NCBI GenBank assembly: GCA_003220905.1
Contig: QHTS01000375.1
Coordinates: forward strand, 1 to 6,952
DNA: 6,952 bases
Reading direction: 5' to 3'
From: Gemmatimonadota bacterium
Lineage (GTDB): Bacteria; Gemmatimonadota; Gemmatimonadetes; Gemmatimonadales; GWC2-71-9
The notes under the pieces were generated by a model. It saw only the letters and a list, made by a program, of their open reading frames with translations. It had not been told where the DNA came from and made no database searches. A program made the translations under genes and the position numbers. This document shows, piece after piece, positions 5,853-6,952 of this stretch. Within the stretch, counting starts at the first letter, position 1. Each line of letters opens with the position of its first letter.

Positions 5853-6392
5853 CTACTTCGCCTGCTTCAGCCGCTCGATCACCTTGGGGGTGATGTCGAG
5901 GCTCGGGTCGGCGGCGACGATGTTGCTGGTGGGCGAGTCCGCGTCGAAGATCAGCGCGTAGTTGCCCTCGGCGCGCAGCCCCTGGATCACGGCGTTGACG
6001 CGCGCCTGGATGGGCTGGATCAGCTCGCGCTGACGCTGCTGGCTCTTGTCCTGGAGCTCGCTGGAGCGCTGCTCCAGCCGCTGCTGCAGCTGCTGTAGCT
6101 CCTTCTGCTTCGCCTGCTTCGCGCTGGATGAGAGGGCAATGGACTGCTTCTCGAACGTCTGGACGGCCGAGTCGAATTGCTGCCGCAGCTTCTGCGCCTC
6201 GTCCTGAAAGGCCTGATACTCCTTCTTGAACGTGGATTCGGCCGCCGCGTAGCCGGGCGTCTGCTCGAGAATCTGTTGCGAGCTGATGAACGCGATCTTG
6301 AGCCCCGGCTGCGCTTGGGCCCGCGCCTGGGTCGCGGCCGGAGCGACCGCGAGCAGTCCGATCCACGCCCATATGGTCACTACGCGCCTCAT
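5853..6392 (-). CDS. skp: Skp/OmpH-family periplasmic chaperone
   Basis: Skp is a trimeric, jellyfish-shaped periplasmic chaperone that holds unfolded outer-membrane proteins on their way to the BAM complex. The 179-residue product begins with a signal peptide: MRR at the N-terminus, a hydrophobic stretch over residues 4-20, and a likely signal peptidase I site after ARAQA (residue 26). The core beta segment LKIAFISSQQILEQTPG (31-47) is typical of the family. Residues about 50-135 are strongly charged and Gln-rich, with heptad-like spacing expected of the two long coiled-coil arms. The end, from YALIFDADSPTSNIVAADPSLDITPKV on, is the body-domain strand region ('Y..V.D......Y.....DIT..V') characteristic of OmpH proteins. 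The ATG at 6392 has a good GGGGAG ribosome site six bases upstream. It follows bamA by 61 bases, the widespread bamA–skp–lpxD order. Confident in the family. Confidence 0.95.
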   Translation of the reverse strand: MRRVVTIWAWIGLLAVAPAATQARAQAQPGLKIAFISSQQILEQTPGYAAAESTFKKEYQAFQDEAQKLRQQFDSAVQTFEKQSIALSSSAKQAKQKELQQLQQRLEQRSSELQDKSQQRQRELIQPIQARVNAVIQGLRAEGNYALIFDADSPTSNIVAADPSLDITPKVIERLKQAK

Positions 6393-6398
6393 AACGAT

Positions 6399-6404
6399 CT
6401 CCCC
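6399..6404 (-). promoter_or_regulatory. Ribosome binding site of skp
   Basis: On the coding strand GGGGAG lies six bases before the skp ATG. It is the clearest Shine-Dalgarno sequence in the window and supports 6392 as the start. It also shows that skp initiates independently, in contrast to the coupled genes downstream. Confidence 0.75.
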
Positions 6405-6428
6405 AAGAGAAAGCTACCGATCCAGGCG

Positions 6429-6445
6429 CCGCGCCCGAAGCGCGG
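6429..6445 (-). other. Small GC hairpin in the bamA–skp gap
   Basis: On the coding strand CCGCGC, loop TTCGG, GCGCGG forms a six-base-pair stem immediately after the bamA stop. No run of T follows, so it does not look like an intrinsic terminator. It could stabilise the bamA 3' end, act as a processing site, or simply be chance in GC-rich DNA. I recognise no promoter -35/-10 pair in the 61-base gap. Confidence 0.35.
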
Positions 6446-6453
6446 GCCTCCGA

Positions 6454-6952
6454 TCAGAAGAAGTTGCCGAGCTTGAAGTGCAGCTTGAAGCCGGGTGCGG
6501 GCCGACCGAAGTTGTCAGTGCGGTCGAAGCCGTACGCCCAGTCGATGCCGATGGGGCCGAGCGGTGAGATGATACTCAGTCCCAGCCCCGCACCCCGGAA
6601 CAGGCGCGTCGGGTCGAACTCGCCGGCGTGCGCCCACACGTTGCCGGCATCGAAGAACGCGGATACGTAGAACATCTGCGACAGCCGCGCCCCCACCTCA
6701 CCGGTCATCACGAGGTACGCCTTGCCGAACGAGGCGGCGGTCGCCTGGCCGTTGGTGGCGCTCGGGTCGTAGCCGCGCGGGGTGATCGAGAACTCGTCGT
6801 AGCCGCGGAGGGGAATGCCGTACTGCACGCCGCCCATCGTGAACAGCTGGTCGAAGAAGGGTGACGTGCCGAACACCAGCCCGGATCGCGTCGAGAGCCC
6901 CATCACGAACCGGACGGGCGACGTGCTGGCCGCGCCGCCCAGCTGGCCGAGC
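6454..6952 (-). CDS. bamA: BamA (Omp85) outer-membrane assembly protein, C-terminal end only
   Basis: BamA is the outer-membrane barrel at the centre of the BAM complex that inserts beta-barrel proteins. Only the last 165 residues are here; the frame is open to the right edge of the window, so the GTG at 6906 is internal and not a start. The visible part is the end of the 16-strand barrel: GIPLRGYDEFSITPRGYDP (two RGYD motifs), the FFDAGNVW segment, the SPLGPIGIDWAYG motif, and a C-terminal beta-signal ending FKLHFKLGNFF with the terminal Phe expected for barrel proteins. The PRGY and SPLGP motifs are strongly diagnostic of the Omp85 Bac_surface_Ag domain. Its position directly before skp and lpxD is the order seen in many Gram-negative phyla, supporting BamA over TamA, which shares the fold. 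The POTRA domains lie outside the window. Confidence 0.93.
   Translation of the reverse strand, partial: LGQLGGAASTSPVRFVMGLSTRSGLVFGTSPFFDQLFTMGGVQYGIPLRGYDEFSITPRGYDPSATNGQATAASFGKAYLVMTGEVGARLSQMFYVSAFFDAGNVWAHAGEFDPTRLFRGAGLGLSIISPLGPIGIDWAYGFDRTDNFGRPAPGFKLHFKLGNFF

Noticed and set aside
4447..5961. 504-residue plus-strand open frame opposite lpxD
   Set aside because: It mirrors lpxD and part of skp and lpxC; its composition (Asp/His/Arg/Pro-rich repeats) is that of the reverse complement of hexapeptide-repeat coding sequence, with no family motif.
5839..6372. In-frame N-terminal extension of LpxD reaching back to an ATG at 6372
   Set aside because: It would translate nearly all of skp in a different frame and gives Arg/Ala-rich sequence without a domain; the GTG at 5838 fits the spacing after skp.
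6429..6445. Intrinsic terminator after bamA
   Set aside because: The stem is short and is not followed by a T run on the coding strand.

Overview
The window holds one continuous minus-strand gene cluster for outer-membrane assembly and lipid A biosynthesis in a high-GC Gram-negative (didermic) bacterium. Read in the direction of transcription (from base 6952 down to base 1) the order is: bamA (3' end only) – skp/ompH – lpxD – lpxC-fabZ (a single fused gene) – lpxA – a Gfo/Idh/MocA-family oxidoreductase – lpxB – a DUF374-type acyltransferase (5' part, cut by the window edge). I see no tRNA, rRNA, CRISPR array, insertion sequence or phage gene. Apart from a 61-base bamA/skp gap and a 14-base skp/lpxD gap, every base is coding.

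How the genes work together: LpxA adds the first 3-hydroxyacyl chain to a UDP-GlcNAc-type sugar. LpxC deacetylates it and LpxD adds the second chain. An LpxH/LpxI-type pyrophosphatase, not present here, would make the monosaccharide, and LpxB condenses two sugars into the lipid A disaccharide. FabZ competes with LpxA and LpxD for the 3-hydroxyacyl-ACP pool, so fusing it to LpxC ties membrane phospholipid supply to lipid A supply. Skp and BamA fold outer-membrane proteins. The DUF374 enzyme is a plausible late acyltransferase, and the oxidoreductase is placed where GnnA (maker of 3-amino sugars for lipid A) sits in Acidithiobacillus.

Four successive junctions (lpxC-fabZ/lpxA, lpxA/oxidoreductase, oxidoreductase/lpxB, lpxB/DUF374) use the identical 4-base GTGA stop/start overlap, which fixes the four downstream starts at GTG codons and suggests translational coupling. 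lpxD runs 17 bases into lpxC-fabZ.

Organism: very high GC, GTG starts, an lpxC-fabZ fusion and a Gfo/Idh/MocA gene between lpxA and lpxB. The fusion is best known from Bacteroidota, but the base composition does not fit them. An uncultured soil-type lineage such as Gemmatimonadota is my best guess, from memory and not provable from this sequence. The cluster is largely conserved biology, not a new defence or mobile system. The unusual points are the fusion, the orphan GnnA-like gene, the absence of lpxH/lpxI, and two 9-base G-run repeats that add low-complexity tails to LpxD and to the oxidoreductase.
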